NCBI GenBank assembly: GCA_917880885.1
Contig: OU862934.1
Span: forward strand, 29,186,734 to 29,250,733
DNA length: 64,000 bases
Reading direction: 5' to 3'
DNA from: Limnephilus marmoratus
Lineage: Eukaryota > Arthropoda > Insecta > Trichoptera > Limnephilidae
How positions within the stretch are numbered: position 1 is the first letter of the stretch; every line of letters begins with the position of its first letter. Under the pieces are notes generated by a model, which was not told the DNA's origin, did not search any database, and was given only the letters and a program-made list of their open reading frames with translations. This document shows, piece after piece, positions 53,795 to 64,000 of this stretch. The position numbers were made by a program, and so were the translations under genes.

Positions 53795-54371
53795 AGCAGA
53801 TACTTTAATAGTACACAACTGCTAACCCTGTACAAATCACAAGTGCGCCCCACGGTTGAATTTGGCAGCCACCTCTGGTCTGGAGCTCCAAAATAACTGA
53901 AAAATACCCTCGACTGTGTGCAGAAACGGGCGGTCCGTTTGATAGATTCTCCCATCTTAACAGACGGATTGCAATCTTTAGAGCACAGGCGTCGGGTGGG
54001 AATGCTATCCTTGTTCTACCGGTATTACAATGGAAGATGCTCCGAGGAACTAGCATCATTGATCCCTTCGGCACCGGTGCATAGTCAGGAAACACGCCAA
54101 ACGCGTGCCCAACATTTGTACACGGTTGACATTTGCCACATGAGAACGGGTCGTTTCTTCGACTCGTTCTTGTGTTCAACAGCTCGGCTGTGGAATGATT
54201 TGCTGGCCTCTGTGTTTCCTCCTTCCTACAACATGGGTCTCTTCAAGACCAATGTTCATTACTTCCTCTCCTCAAAAAGACCCTCCACACAGCATCCCAG
54301 ATGACATAGGCCCTGAGAGAAATTATTTTCCTCAGGGCCTTCGGTGTGAAGTTAACGTAAAAAAAAAAAAC
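53795..54371 (+). pseudogene. LINE G C-terminus, copy 6 (best preserved)
   Basis: After a stop near 53897, an open frame 53918-54304 (128 codons) gives QKRAVRLIDSPILTDGLQSL, RVGMLSLFYRYYNGRCSEEL, RTGRFFDSFLCSTARLWNDL and the terminal STQHPR. The 3' UTR has the CCCTGAG/CTCAGGG hairpin and ends GTTAACGTAAAAAAAAAA. Use this copy as the reference for the family. Confidence 0.8.
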
Positions 54372-54714
54372 TTTCAGTGCAACAATCATGTCAATACCAA
54401 TTCGTCCCTATGAACTGCCTGTTAGTTGATTTATATCACACAAGCTGGTTCCCGGCATGCGTTGCAATGCTATATTCAAAGAAATACATTGCGTCTCCCT
54501 GCATGTCCTTTTCCGTGTGTCCCCATTCTCCTCCCGCGTCCCCTTCCCCTCTCGAGTTCCATATACTCAGTCCCAGTACATTCAGTTTTCAAACAGTTCG
54601 CGTGCCACCTATTACATTTTTTTTAAATTCAGTATTTCATATATCACAAATATTCATTTTTGTATATCAAAATTTGATTTAAAAATGACATATTTTTGAT
54701 TTTGTCTGGTTATT

Positions 54715-54945
54715 CCCCAGATTTAAATGTCCGGGTTAAATTTTCCCCACAGGAAAAACTAAACCCTTTCACACACTTCCCCAAATGATCATCTAGTGAA
54801 TCCACGCTAAGCAATTGCACCATATAAGTATTATAAATACAAAACAATATAAGAACAACATGTCAACCTACTAGAGACCAAATGGGAAAATAATTCACCG
54901 ACTCCAGATATTTTCATATCAGATGGTTCGGCTCTGTGGAATTCC
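54715..54945. repeat. K-family repeat, uninterrupted copy
   Basis: Matches the two halves of 37820-38685 continuously (GTCCGGGTTAAATTTTCCCC, CAGGAAAAACTAAACCC, ATTCACCGACTCCAGATAT). It supplies the pre-insertion state for the LINE at 37960. Confidence 0.6.
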
Positions 54946-54949
54946 TAAT

Positions 54950-56085
54950 TGAACCTATAAATCCTACTGATCCCTCAACATAAATATTAAAAAAAATCTT
55001 TTGTAATCCTACATGTATTTAAAATGACTGATTTTTGCATTTTTATATATAATTGTTTGGTTATTCCCTCTTAATATTATTATTACTGGTTTAAAATCCT
55101 TCGGGTAGGTTATGTTACACCCTGTATATAATAGACTGTTTTAGTTATAATCTCGCAATATCTTCCTGTAATCTTTAATCAAGGTTACAAGCATTATATA
55201 ATATGTCAATAAACGAAATCTGCTTCGACGCCAGATGATTAGGCATTAGAAGTAAGCCTTCCTCACGTGACGTGATATCGCTCGACTCGGTTGTTCTCTC
55301 TACTCAATCTACTTACCTTCCTCTTCCTCGTCTCCTTCGCTCATTGGATTACCTTCCCCAAAACCAATCTGCGTAATTCGTGAACCTAAGTAATGTAGAA
55401 TCAGAACAAAGCGGAATGAAGAGAACAGTCAGTGACTAATTTTAGTAGATTTTGGTTTTGTTTAACCTTTTGGAATCTGCTTATGGTATAGGTTAGTAGA
55501 TACATCCCAAGTAATCAATATATAAAATAATACTTTGATCATTTATATAGCGCCGTTTTTTTACAAACTTAAAATACATTTCCAAAATCTAAAAAAACTA
55601 CAAGCTAGACAAAAATTAAAAACAACTTCTGGCTAAAAATTGTATACCCCGGTTCAATGATCACCGATACGAAAACATATGTACAATTTTTTGACCAATG
55701 AACGCGATGCTGCCTAAAAAATAATGAAAACAGGACCATACTTACCTGGGAGGCCGCTTGAAATTAACACTGTATATTGTCCATTTAAAGAAATTTAGAT
55801 AGAGTTCGCACGCAGAGGACATAATTGTGAACACATGTTATTTAATCCTGAAAAATATTTTAATATTAATATGTAATATATTCTTTGATGAGCGTATTTA
55901 AAAAAAGTAAAAGCAACATTTAATGGTGGGTGGTGCAGTAGTACCTATTAAGATTTGATCTTCCTAAATGTGATTCGTCAAGAGACAGATTGACGTGTAA
56001 GGACTCGAGTAATTTTTATTCAGTAAGAAAAGTGTGATTAAGACATATCATAGGCAATACGAGTATGATACTCTCAGATAGGTAT
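54950..56085. other. mostly unassigned; possible micro-exon
   Basis: Apart from the 52-bp exon candidate at 55317-55368 I see no gene. AT-rich with no terminal repeats. Confidence 0.4.
55317..55368 (-). CDS. possible acidic micro-exon
   Basis: Minus strand: acceptor TTACGCAG before 55368 and donor GTAAGT after 55317 enclose 52 bases reading IGFGEGNPMSEGDEEEE in one frame. The donor is strong; the polypyrimidine tract is weak. It could be chance. If real, it is on the same strand as the Ig exon 11 kb downstream. Confidence 0.2.
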
Positions 56086-56099
56086 ATTTAAATTACGGA

Positions 56100-56340
56100 T
56101 ATGAGATCCCAAAAATGTAGGTTTTTAATTTGGACCTAAACTCTGTTGGGCTTGTTATGCATCTTAATTCTATTCCAAGCCTTAGGCCCAGATACTCCGA
56201 AAGCACGATCTCCAAACTTAGTATTTGGCTTTCGTTTAGGTTCTATTAGTCTGCCTTTAGCAGATGAAGTTGCTGATCTAAGGGTTAATTTCCGGGACGC
56301 ATATTTCGGAGATATATTACAAAAGAAAGTGTACTAAAAG
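56100..56340 (-). pseudogene. CR1-group LINE C-terminal fragment
   Basis: Minus strand reads YASRKLTLRSATSSAKGRLI then FGDRAFGVSGPKAWNRI, the LR.A..S.....P......GDRAF...GPK.WN signature of CR1-type ORF2 ends. One stop follows. Different from LINEs 1-3. Confidence 0.65.
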
Positions 56341-56420
56341 GTGCGTGCCGCTATAACTATGAAGAAGGGTCTCGTGTTTACCTAAAGGTTGTGCTTTTGA
56401 AGATAAAAAGGGCTGCCCTC

Positions 56421-56490
56421 TAGAAATTTCTAGATCAGTCCAGAACATTCGAGAGAATTCGAGAGCATTCCACAACATTCCAGAACATCA
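56421..56490. promoter_or_regulatory. heat-shock-element-like pentamer array
   Basis: GAA or its close variants and TTC alternate every 5 bases: GAA 56423, TTC 56428, GAT, GTC, GAA 56443, TTC 56448, GAG, TTC 56458, GAG, TTC 56468, CAA, TTC 56478, GAA 56483. Heat-shock factor trimers bind alternating nGAAn units. No TATA box or gene start is evident beside it, so it may be a 10-bp minisatellite that mimics an HSE. Confidence 0.45.
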
Positions 56491-56499
56491 TAGATGTCT

Positions 56500-56950
56500 T
56501 GCTACAGAAATCAAAAGTTTCCAAAGATCCAAGCGTCAATTTGTGGAACACTTAACCCTCCGTTATTTTTATTTGCAATAAATACATCTACATATGTATA
56601 TATTTCTTTCACTACACAATAATGCCAATTATCTAATTAAATCAGCATAACACCAAATCAAAAACAAAACAAAGAATCTGTCGAACAGCTACCAATCAAA
56701 AATAAAACATCGAAAGGCCCTCTTTGATGTCGAAAATTTTCTAAAAACAAATTAGCTATACCAATTTATTTGTATGGAAAAATGTTTTTTTTTCGTTCAA
56801 TTACGTCATTTGAAAGAAACACGAATTTTGTTTTCCATTGTAATAGAACTTATTGATTTGGCCTTTGCTGTAAAAAAATGATTCTAATAATCGAAAATCA
56901 TTATTTATCCATTATTATTTTATATAATGAAAATCAAACGACTTCGTTTA
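56500..56950. other. no gene recognised
   Basis: AT-rich spacer between the HSE-like array and the end of the Penelope-like element. Confidence 0.4.
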
Positions 56951-57069
56951 AACCACTGTATAATTAACAATATCAACATGTTTCAATAACAATGTTATCT
57001 ACATTAGGACAAGATGTTAATTTAAAAAAATGACAAACAAGAATAGACAAATTAGAATAAATTAGAACA

Positions 57070-57635
57070 AAGACAAAATATTAATAATAATAATAATAAC
57101 AATATATCTTTATTGAAAGAAATTTGCAAGATTATAACTAAAAAGTACATATTCAGTGTTATGTTTACAGTGGTTTAAAATTACATAAGTACAAAAGGAT
57201 ATCAACAGAAAAAATATATAAATATGAACAGTAGATAAATGAAAAATAGAAAATAGTTATAAATTTTGGTTTTTCAGTAATCTGCCTCACTAGGCTAGCC
57301 TGTGTTGAGGCAGTAATTTTTAAATCAATTTATAAGACTTATAGACATACCTACACTTTTATTAAAAAAGTAATCACATAATAGATTTGTTACATTAATA
57401 ATAATTTTAAATAAAAGCAACCAATACATTGCTTGCATATTTCCACTGTATAATACCAAATCATTAATAATTTCGAATTTGGGTGAGGAGTTTGAGTTAA
57501 AATGGAGAGGTGATTAATTGCTTAAAAAAATCTTATAAAAATAGTCATATAAAATTAAGTATAAAAATTATTTATGGATATATAAAATTGCATTTAGGTT
57601 AATAAAAAACTTTTAAAACAAACAGGTAGCATAAA
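57070..57635 (-). mobile_element. LINE 3' end inserted in the Penelope-like element
   Basis: On the minus strand it ends CAATAAAGATATATTG then an ATT array (57083-57100). The stem-loop CTGCCTCA/TGAGGCAG at 57282-57313 is perfect over 8 bp and has the family loop. No RT. Confidence 0.55.
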
Positions 57636-57778
57636 TAACAAAATAAATAATTATAATTATTGTAAGTGTTTTGTTAGATGGCTGTTTTTAAAAATGTTAG
57701 GTTATTTATAATATTTAAATTACTATTAATGCTTTTTCTAATTTCTAAATAATCTAATTGTACGCCTGTAGTGTTAGT

Positions 57779-58617
57779 GTTAGTGTTAGTATGTTAGTGT
57801 TAGTGTTAGTATGTATTAGCCTTGCGATTTGTTTTGTTAATAATTACTATACTACCTGTTAATTTATGCCATGTTCCTTGTTTTGTTTTGTTGGTCTTTA
57901 ACTGTTTCAATGTTTTACTGGATGAACTGAACTCAATTTTTTTTTTCCCTATCCCCATACGGGGGTGTGCTGGACCTCGTCCCTGCTTCATCTTTAGTTA
58001 CATTACTAATTTTGCAGATCCTTCTCAAATCTATCTGCGCCTCCCCCAATGACATGTGCAGGCTTGAGGCTTGATCAGACGACCTTGACTATCCTTTGTC
58101 TTGCCTCTGACTACCCAACGCTGAATTTTCTTTTAGTCTTCGGGTATTTTACCCCAAATATTCAGTTAACATTCTTTGAGGCTTCACTGAGTGGTTAGCT
58201 AAGGGACACGGAAGCTAAGTGTAGTTTATGATCAGACCGAAAGCCATTCACATTTTTTGTTGGTACTTGCCAATTGATTTGAGATTTATTGTATTACTTA
58301 TGTTCTCTATTTTATGCAGGTACTTGCGGGTTTTTACAGATGCAATTCCGCCTCATGGAGCCTCATGAATGAGTTTTTCTTTTGCCCTGTTTAATTTATC
58401 TTTGTCTTACTAACCTATTTTTTGCATTTTGTTTTTCCTGTTAAGCACTTGCATACTGCTTACTAACAACGTATGCATGGACACTGGCGGTCTAGATTCG
58501 TTCAAAATAAATAAATGTAGCTTCGTTTAACAAAAAAAATTAGAATCTTGCGAGAGCCTTGAAGGAGTAACCATCAGTTACTTATACCAGGGCGGGTAAG
58601 AGGTGGATTACCTCCAC
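57779..58617 (-). mobile_element. D-family retroposon, long copy with 12-bp target duplication
   Basis: 839 bp flanked by TGTAGTGTTAGT (57767-57778 and 58618-58629). On the minus strand it starts GTGGAGGTAATCCACCTC, passes GGTATAAGTAACTGATGGTT and CCATGCATACGTTGTTAG, and ends in an ACTAAC microsatellite (57779-57811). Long duplication plus a short-repeat tail is typical of target-primed retroposons. No RT; the open frames (57822-58052) have no motif. Confidence 0.7.
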
Positions 58618-59049
58618 TGTAGTGTTAGTAGGTATGTAAAATTTTAAGACCTTTATTAATACCAAAAGAATGACTTGTTTCCAAAATATGGTTGGCAAAT
58701 TCAGAATAATTATTATTATTTAAATATCTTATATTATGTTCCTTAACTGTAATGTTGAAATTTCTAGAAGTTTTTCCTATGTAAAAAAAGTTACAATCAT
58801 TACAAATTAATTTATAAACCCCAGATTTGTTCAAAAAATCACATTTTTCCTTAGTATTTACTGTATAATTTCTTAATTTGTTATTTGTATAAAAAGCTGG
58901 TTGAATATTATCTGGCATGTTTTTAATTATTAAATTTGAAGTGAAAAATATAATTTTTCCCCAATTATTATTATCATTGTCGATAACGTACGTTGATATT
59001 GTTAATTATATAGTGGTTTAATCTAAGTCATTTGATTTTCCACTACACT

Positions 59050-59440
59050 TTTTACACTAGATCGTATAAAAATGACATAACAAATATTCCCAGTCATAAG
59101 AAAACATTCGGACAAAGAAACTACACTTATTTTGCAACTTAACTCCATAATATTCTTCCCCAAGACATAAAACTAATAAAAAAATTTAATAAGTACAAAT
59201 CAAGAATAAAAACACGGCTGAAAGAGGTCAACGAAAACACTCTAATGAAAACACTAAAAATGACATGGAAGACAAATAAACTATAATTAAACAATTTTAT
59301 TCCGCCTCGGCACAGGAACCTCTAGTGAAGAGGACTAAGAAATGCAATATCTTTACCTAACATGCCCATTATATTTTGTATACTTATGGAATTATTTTAA
59401 ACAATCGCTTAAATAAAAAAAAAATAATAAAACAATAGTA
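59050..59440 (+). pseudogene. CR1/Jockey-type LINE C-terminus and 3' UTR
   Basis: Reads TNIPSHKKTFGQRNYTYFAT, one stop, then LHNILPQDIKLIKKFNKYKS and ends KMTWKTNKL at 59283. The UTR contains GCCTCGGCACAGGAACC and its partner (59303-59333). Ends in an A-rich AAATAAAAAAAAAATAAT stretch. Confidence 0.7.
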
Positions 59441-59444
59441 CATT

Positions 59445-60261
59445 CTTCATATCAAAATAGGAAAAAAAACTTCAAGTGTCGCAAATATCCCTTACTAGTG
59501 AAAATATCCCATTATCATCGAGGAGGTAATCTAGTGACGTTTGTACCGATGTTGTTTTTTCTAGCAAAATACAACGAATACCTTTCTGAAAAGAGAGTGT
59601 TTTTATTTGCCTAAAATGTTTACTAAAAGCGAAATCTTTTTTATTGAGAGAGAACATTTCTAAGAATTTATCAAAAAACGTAAGGCTGTTTTTTTTTTAC
59701 ATTTTCTTTCATTTCAAAACAAAGAGGCGTTTTGTGATTTAGTGAGTTATTATATATAGTGTGGAGTTTGGCATTTTTATTTTTTGTTGGTTTCAATATT
59801 ATATTATTTTCGTCCTCAATAATCGCAATTTCGCCTTATGGCGTCATTTTAAATAAGTGAAAACAATCACCCTGTGTACACCACTTCAAAAATCGGATTT
59901 GTCGGAAGGTTAAAATATTTCCGTTTGCAATAAAATCCAAATAAATGAATGTTTGTGAACTTATCTGAAAACTAAAAACCGTTTATGAAAGGTGCGATAA
60001 ATACGCTATTAAATGTTTTTTTAGAGTCCGATTCGAGCCGCGGTCAACAGTGGTTGTGTGTACCTTACCTATCGCTTAGTGCCGTTCGCCCGTTCCTGAG
60101 CCTCATACAGATAAGATATTATTGTTACATTTGTTTATCGTATACCTATTTGTTTGCATTCCTTCTTACGGCTAATCCGTTTTTGTTTGTACAGTCAATG
60201 AAATAGACTGCTTATTATTTTTTCAGTTTAATTTTTAAAAGTTAAGTTTTTTTTTAATATA
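59445..60261 (+). other. probable 5' UTR/promoter of the I-type element, limit unknown
   Basis: No terminal repeat is expected for this class. From about 59690 to 60261 there is no conserved frame; a 73-codon frame (59985-60206) has no motif. The minus-strand frame 59472-59657 is also unrecognised. The true 5' end cannot be set from one copy. Confidence 0.35.
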
Positions 60262-61704
60262 ATGGAGGAAGACGAAGATAGGCCTCCCGACCCAGGGTCG
60301 ATGTTGGATTTTTCTGATTTGGAATCTAATTCTAGCCAGGTTTCTATTACGCTCCCATCTCGTAAACGGCGTCCATCGCATAGCCTTCACATTCCATTGA
60401 AAGTTAAATCTATTCCGCCAATTCAACAAACCTCGACCTCTAACGACCTTAACACCAATTGTAACATCCAGACAAGTACTTTAACTAGCGATAATACAAA
60501 AAGTACTGACTTACTTTATCCTGCTTCCGCTTCCGGTCCTTTTATCGTTATGGTGCAGAGAACTGAACAAGGAAAACTTATTCACTCTTTAGATTTTGGA
60601 AAATTTTTATTTAACTCAAAAAATAATAACCTTGGTATTGTTAACGGTTCAATTAAACCGGAAGGGCGATATAAATTATCTATCGAGTTTAATACTGCCG
60701 CTTCCGCTAATGGATTTGTAAAAAAAATTTACTCGCTCTCAAACCATAAATATAAATCGTTTATACCGACATTTAACCTTACGAGAATGGGCCTTGTGCG
60801 AGGAATTCCCGCGGAGATCACAGAGGCTGAAATTGTTGACGCTTTGAATAATTCTCACGGAATCCCGAAAGTATTAAAAGCACGTCGACTGAACTACAAG
60901 GATTCTTCTGATGGAAACACGATCTGGAAACCTTCTCAATCGGTTGTTATTACATTTGAAGGACAATCACTACCGTCTCGTGTCTTTATTTATTATACGT
61001 CGCTTCCCGTCGATGTTTATAAATTCCCAACTATTCAATGCTTCAATTGCTGCCGGTTTGGACATTCAAAACCCGTATGCCGCTCCCCTCCACGTTGTTA
61101 CTTTTGCGGAGAAGGTCACCCATTTGATCAATGTCCGAAATCTTCCAATGATCCCATTTGCATTAACTGTTCGGGTGCACATACCGCGGTCAGTCTAGCC
61201 TGTCCGGAATTATCAAGACAGAAGAACATAAAACATAAAATGGCTACCGACAACATTTCGTACTTCCAGGCCTCTAAGTTATTCTCTCCTGCGAAAAAAT
61301 CATTCGCAGAGATGACATCGTCCTCAGCACCTTTCCAAACATCCACCTTTTTAAAATCAACGTCATCTTCTCACAGAGAAACCATTCTCAAACCAGTCAA
61401 ACCCAACCCAAAATATACTCCAAACCTTGATAAAAAACAATTGAATAATATTTTGGCCAGCCCGAGTGGGAATGCCAAATCCCAGTCGCCCAATGGGTGT
61501 GCCATTAAGGGTAATACTTCCCCTCCTTCTCTCCCCGAAATAATGAATAATAATTCTTTTATACAAACTTTAATTACTCTTTTAATTTCAATCCTTACAA
61601 ACAACAATACTGTACCGTCCAACGCTGCTGATTACATTAAATCTTTATTATCTTGCTTCCCCAATGACTTCGAAACTGAACAAAATTCTTCAGTGGAACA
61701 GTAG
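60262..61704 (+). CDS. ORF1 (Gag-like nucleic-acid-binding protein) of an I-clade LINE
   Basis: 480 residues with no stop. The N-terminus is acidic and Ser/Thr-rich. A central region of about residues 170-260 resembles the pre-zinc-knuckle (RRM-like) domain of insect Gag-like ORF1 proteins (LVRGIPAEITEAEIVDAL, VFIYYTSLPVDVYKFP). Three zinc knuckles follow at about 260-305: CFNCCRFGHSKPVC, CYFCGEGHPFDQC and CINCSGAHTAVSLAC. The C-terminus is low-complexity. It coats the element RNA and helps strand annealing in related elements. The last 41 bases overlap ORF2 in the +1 frame. First ATG in good context (TATAATGG). Confidence 0.85.
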   Translation: MEEDEDRPPDPGSMLDFSDLESNSSQVSITLPSRKRRPSHSLHIPLKVKSIPPIQQTSTSNDLNTNCNIQTSTLTSDNTKSTDLLYPASASGPFIVMVQRTEQGKLIHSLDFGKFLFNSKNNNLGIVNGSIKPEGRYKLSIEFNTAASANGFVKKIYSLSNHKYKSFIPTFNLTRMGLVRGIPAEITEAEIVDALNNSHGIPKVLKARRLNYKDSSDGNTIWKPSQSVVITFEGQSLPSRVFIYYTSLPVDVYKFPTIQCFNCCRFGHSKPVCRSPPRCYFCGEGHPFDQCPKSSNDPICINCSGAHTAVSLACPELSRQKNIKHKMATDNISYFQASKLFSPAKKSFAEMTSSSAPFQTSTFLKSTSSSHRETILKPVKPNPKYTPNLDKKQLNNILASPSGNAKSQSPNGCAIKGNTSPPSLPEIMNNNSFIQTLITLLISILTNNNTVPSNAADYIKSLLSCFPNDFETEQNSSVEQ

Positions 61705-64000
61705 AAGCCTCTCCGCTAACAAATCTGACCTAATTCAATTACTCGACGAACACGACGTTTCAGTAGCCGCCATTTCTGAAACGTGGTTAAAACCCTCCTT
61801 TCACTTAAGAATTCCAGGTTATTATTGTCTCAGACACGACAGACCAGATGGTAAAGGCGGCACGGCTCTGATAATCCATAATTCTATCCCGTTTAAAAAA
61901 ATTAATATTCATACTCCCTCCGACGATATCCAGATAATTGCAGCTGTCCTATCTGATATCACAATTTTATCAATATATATTCCTCCCTCTACGACTTTTA
62001 TTACGACGAACCAATCTTAACCCAGATTTGTTCCCCTTATATGAGATCCTTGGAGATTTTAATGCACATTCCCCTTCTTGGGGTAGCGAAATAACAAATC
62101 GTTCTGGCCGCAATCTTTTAAATTTTATTGATACCCATAACCTATGTTTTTTTAATGACGGATCTCCAACCAGATTCACCCCCCCTCATCAACGGAAAAG
62201 TGCTGTTGATTTATCTCTTTGTTCGTATTCGTTAGCATCTAAATGCTCTTGGGACATCCTAAACGATCCCCTCTCTAGTGATCATTTCCCAATTATAATC
62301 CGATTCCACCATCAATCTTACACTTATCCCCCCCCAGTTAAAAATAATCTCAAATTTAGAATAAAAGATGCGAATTGGAGCACTTTCTCTTCTGAACTAG
62401 ATAACCTTATTAATTTAACAAAATCGTCCCCGGGAGACATCAGAATGCAATGTGAGATGTTTCCTTCTATGGTTATAAATGCAGCAGAAAAATCCATCCC
62501 GAAATGCAATGCGAACATTAAAATAAAACACTCTACTCCGTGGTGGGACGAGGAATGCACTCGCTCCGTCAACTCTCGTAAAAAAGCAATTTGCTCTTTT
62601 CGTAAGTGTATGTCACTAGAAAATTTTTTAGCAGTTAAAAAAGCCCAGGCGGAAACCAAACGAATTTTGAAAAATAAAAAACGTGCTGGATGGCGGAAGT
62701 TCTGTGAGAACCTGTCTCCGGAAACTCCCCAGTCTTCAGTTTGGTCTAGCTTAAAAAAATTCGGATCATCGTATTCTCCGCCGAGAATCAAACATATATC
62801 AGAAGAAATTCTTATAGGATTTGCGGATAAAATAGCCCCCCCATCGGTGGCCGGATGTGAAGAAATGCCTTCTGTTAAGCCATATCCATCTCATTCTAAC
62901 TGGCTAGATGCTCCTTTCTCCATTGATGAGATGAAACGAGTAATAAGAGCCCTTTCTGACTCTGCTCCGGGTCCCGATGGAATACTTAATAGTTTAATTA
63001 AATCATTTTCTGATATGGCGGTTGAATATTTCTTATCTCTTATTAATAAAATGTTTGAAACAGGACTAATTCCGGAGGATTGGAAAACTCAAAAAATCAT
63101 TCCCATTTTAAAACCTGGAAAGAATCCATCTGAAATTTCGTCTTATCGGCCTATTGCTCTTTCATCATGTTTGATGAAAGTAGCGGAGCGTTTGATGAGG
63201 AACAGATTAGAGTGGTTTGTTGAAAGTCAAGATATTATCTCACCAAATCAGTATGGTTTTCGGAAAAAGAAATCTACAATGGATAATTTAAGTTTGTTCA
63301 CAACTGATATCCGAGTTTCTCAATCCCTAAATTCTTATACATTGGCCACATTCCTTGACCTTTCATCAGCTTACGATGATGTTTTACTGAATGTTTTGAA
63401 AGAAAAGCTAATTAAAAAACAATTCCCCCCGAAATTGGTCCAATTTATTATTAATTTGCTCTCAGATAGGTCCATTATTATTGAGTCTTCCTCTAAATGC
63501 TTAAGGCGCAAACTATGAAGAGGTTTGCCCCAGGGTTCTGTTATAAGTCCTCTGTTGTTTAATATTTATATAAGCGACCTAGACTCAGTAATTCCTTTTT
63601 CTATCAAGCGACTTTACTTTGCGGATGATATTCTTATATATTTGTTACATAAAAATATTATTCTTGCAGCTAAGGAAATGAATTTGGCTTTACAATATAT
63701 TAAAAGATGGTTGTCAATAAATGGGATGAATCTGGCGGCATCTAAAACAAGGGTCGTGGCTTTCACGCGCAAAAGAAAAATTCCCCACTTCTCAATACAA
63801 ACCGCTACTCAAATCAAATTCCTTGGTCTTCTTTTGAACCATAAACTTTCCTGGCTTCCACACATTCAGATAATTTCTACAAAGTGTGAAAAGGGACTTA
63901 ATATGATGCGAGCAGTTTCCAGAGTATGGTGGGGATCTCATCCTTCCACTCTTAAATTAATGTATAATTCCCTAGTTCGGAGCCACTTGGATTATGGCTC
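61664..64000 (+). pseudogene. ORF2 (endonuclease-RT) of an I-clade LINE, frameshifted, with a stop, cut by window end
   Basis: Starts inside ORF1. The apurinic-type endonuclease shows KILQWNSRSL, AAISETWLKP and DRPDGKGGTALII, then a one-base slip near 61990-62010 before ILGDFNAHSPSWGS and SSDHFPII. The RT follows with ALSDSAPGPDGI, SYRPIALSSCLMKVAERLM, QYGFRKKKST, motif A ATFLDLSSAYDDV, then a TGA at 63516-63518, motif B LPQGSVISPLLF and motif C LYFADDILIY. It is open again from there to 64000 (the thumb, LVRSHLDYGS). The stop sits where relatives usually have Arg, consistent with CGA to TGA. Any RNase H lies outside the window. Confidence 0.85.

Larger units (their letters stand above)
56955..58995 (-). 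pseudogene. Penelope-like element, copy 2, broken by two insertions
   Basis: Minus strand. 58625-58918 reads DNIQPAFYTNNKLRNY, GVYKLICNDC and FFYIGKTSRNFNITVKEH (GIY-YIG core intact here), FANHILETSHSFG and GLKILHT. The rest of the domain (LDYLEIRKSINSN) resumes at 57640-57766 beyond an 839-bp D insertion. A decayed hammerhead-like region (CATGTTGATATTG after GAAA) is at 56970-57008, beyond a LINE fragment at 57070-57630. The same family as 48740-49345. Confidence 0.75.

Noticed and set aside
59472..59657. 61-codon minus-strand frame
   Set aside because: No motif and no clear splice context; lies between two LINEs.

Overview
The window is about 64 kb of AT-rich, repeat-dense animal nuclear DNA, almost certainly from an insect. 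The transposon community points that way: a cecropia/mellifera-type mariner, RTE and CR1/Jockey-type non-LTR retrotransposons with AATA tails, Penelope-like elements with a GIY-YIG domain, an I-clade element with Gag-like zinc knuckles, tRNA-derived SINEs and short TTAGG runs. I cannot name the order or species. No prokaryotic gene organisation, rRNA or CRISPR array is present.

Host coding sequence is nearly absent. The one convincing host exon is a 155-bp immunoglobulin-domain exon on the minus strand (44249-44403) with good splice sites. A possible 52-bp acidic micro-exon on the same strand (55317-55368) is much weaker. The rest is best read as intronic or intergenic sequence filled with mobile elements.

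Layout. 1-9 kb: H-family retroposons, a run of minus-strand CR1/Jockey-type LINE 3' ends, an inverted minisatellite, and head-to-head tRNA-derived SINEs. 9-18 kb: LINE G copies, H/D/A dispersed families, an RTE 3' end and a tRNA-headed SINE. 18.4-22.6 kb: a mariner relic carrying a piggyBac-like MITE, then a LINE split by an RTE, then a SINE split by a MITE. 22.6-28.9 kb: a very young minus-strand Gypsy-type LTR element with two 1152-bp LTRs, 4-bp target duplication, PBS, PPT, a single Gag-like/integrase fusion ORF and a 94-bp tandem array. 30.2-31.1 kb: a four-copy tandem repeat of about 230 bp. 32-39 kb: nested LINE G, D, H, foldback and Penelope-like tail sequences. 40-46 kb: LINE and RTE remnants, the Ig exon, and a hAT element inside an RTE with both target duplications readable. 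46.8-54.4 kb: an 18-bp minisatellite, SINEs, a GIY-YIG Penelope-like element and more LINE copies. 55-59.4 kb: a heat-shock-element-like array and a Penelope-like element broken by two insertions. 59.7-64 kb: an I-clade non-LTR retrotransposon with an open ORF1 and an ORF2 damaged by one frameshift and one stop, running off the window.

Most interest lies in architecture: readable target duplications that order nested insertions, hairpins shared between LINE and non-autonomous retroposon 3' ends, hammerhead-like motifs linked to Penelope-like sequence, and in-frame truncated transposon proteins. I see no complete, demonstrably novel system; the hairpin-tailed LINE/H partnership and the A-family/hammerhead-like units are the best leads.
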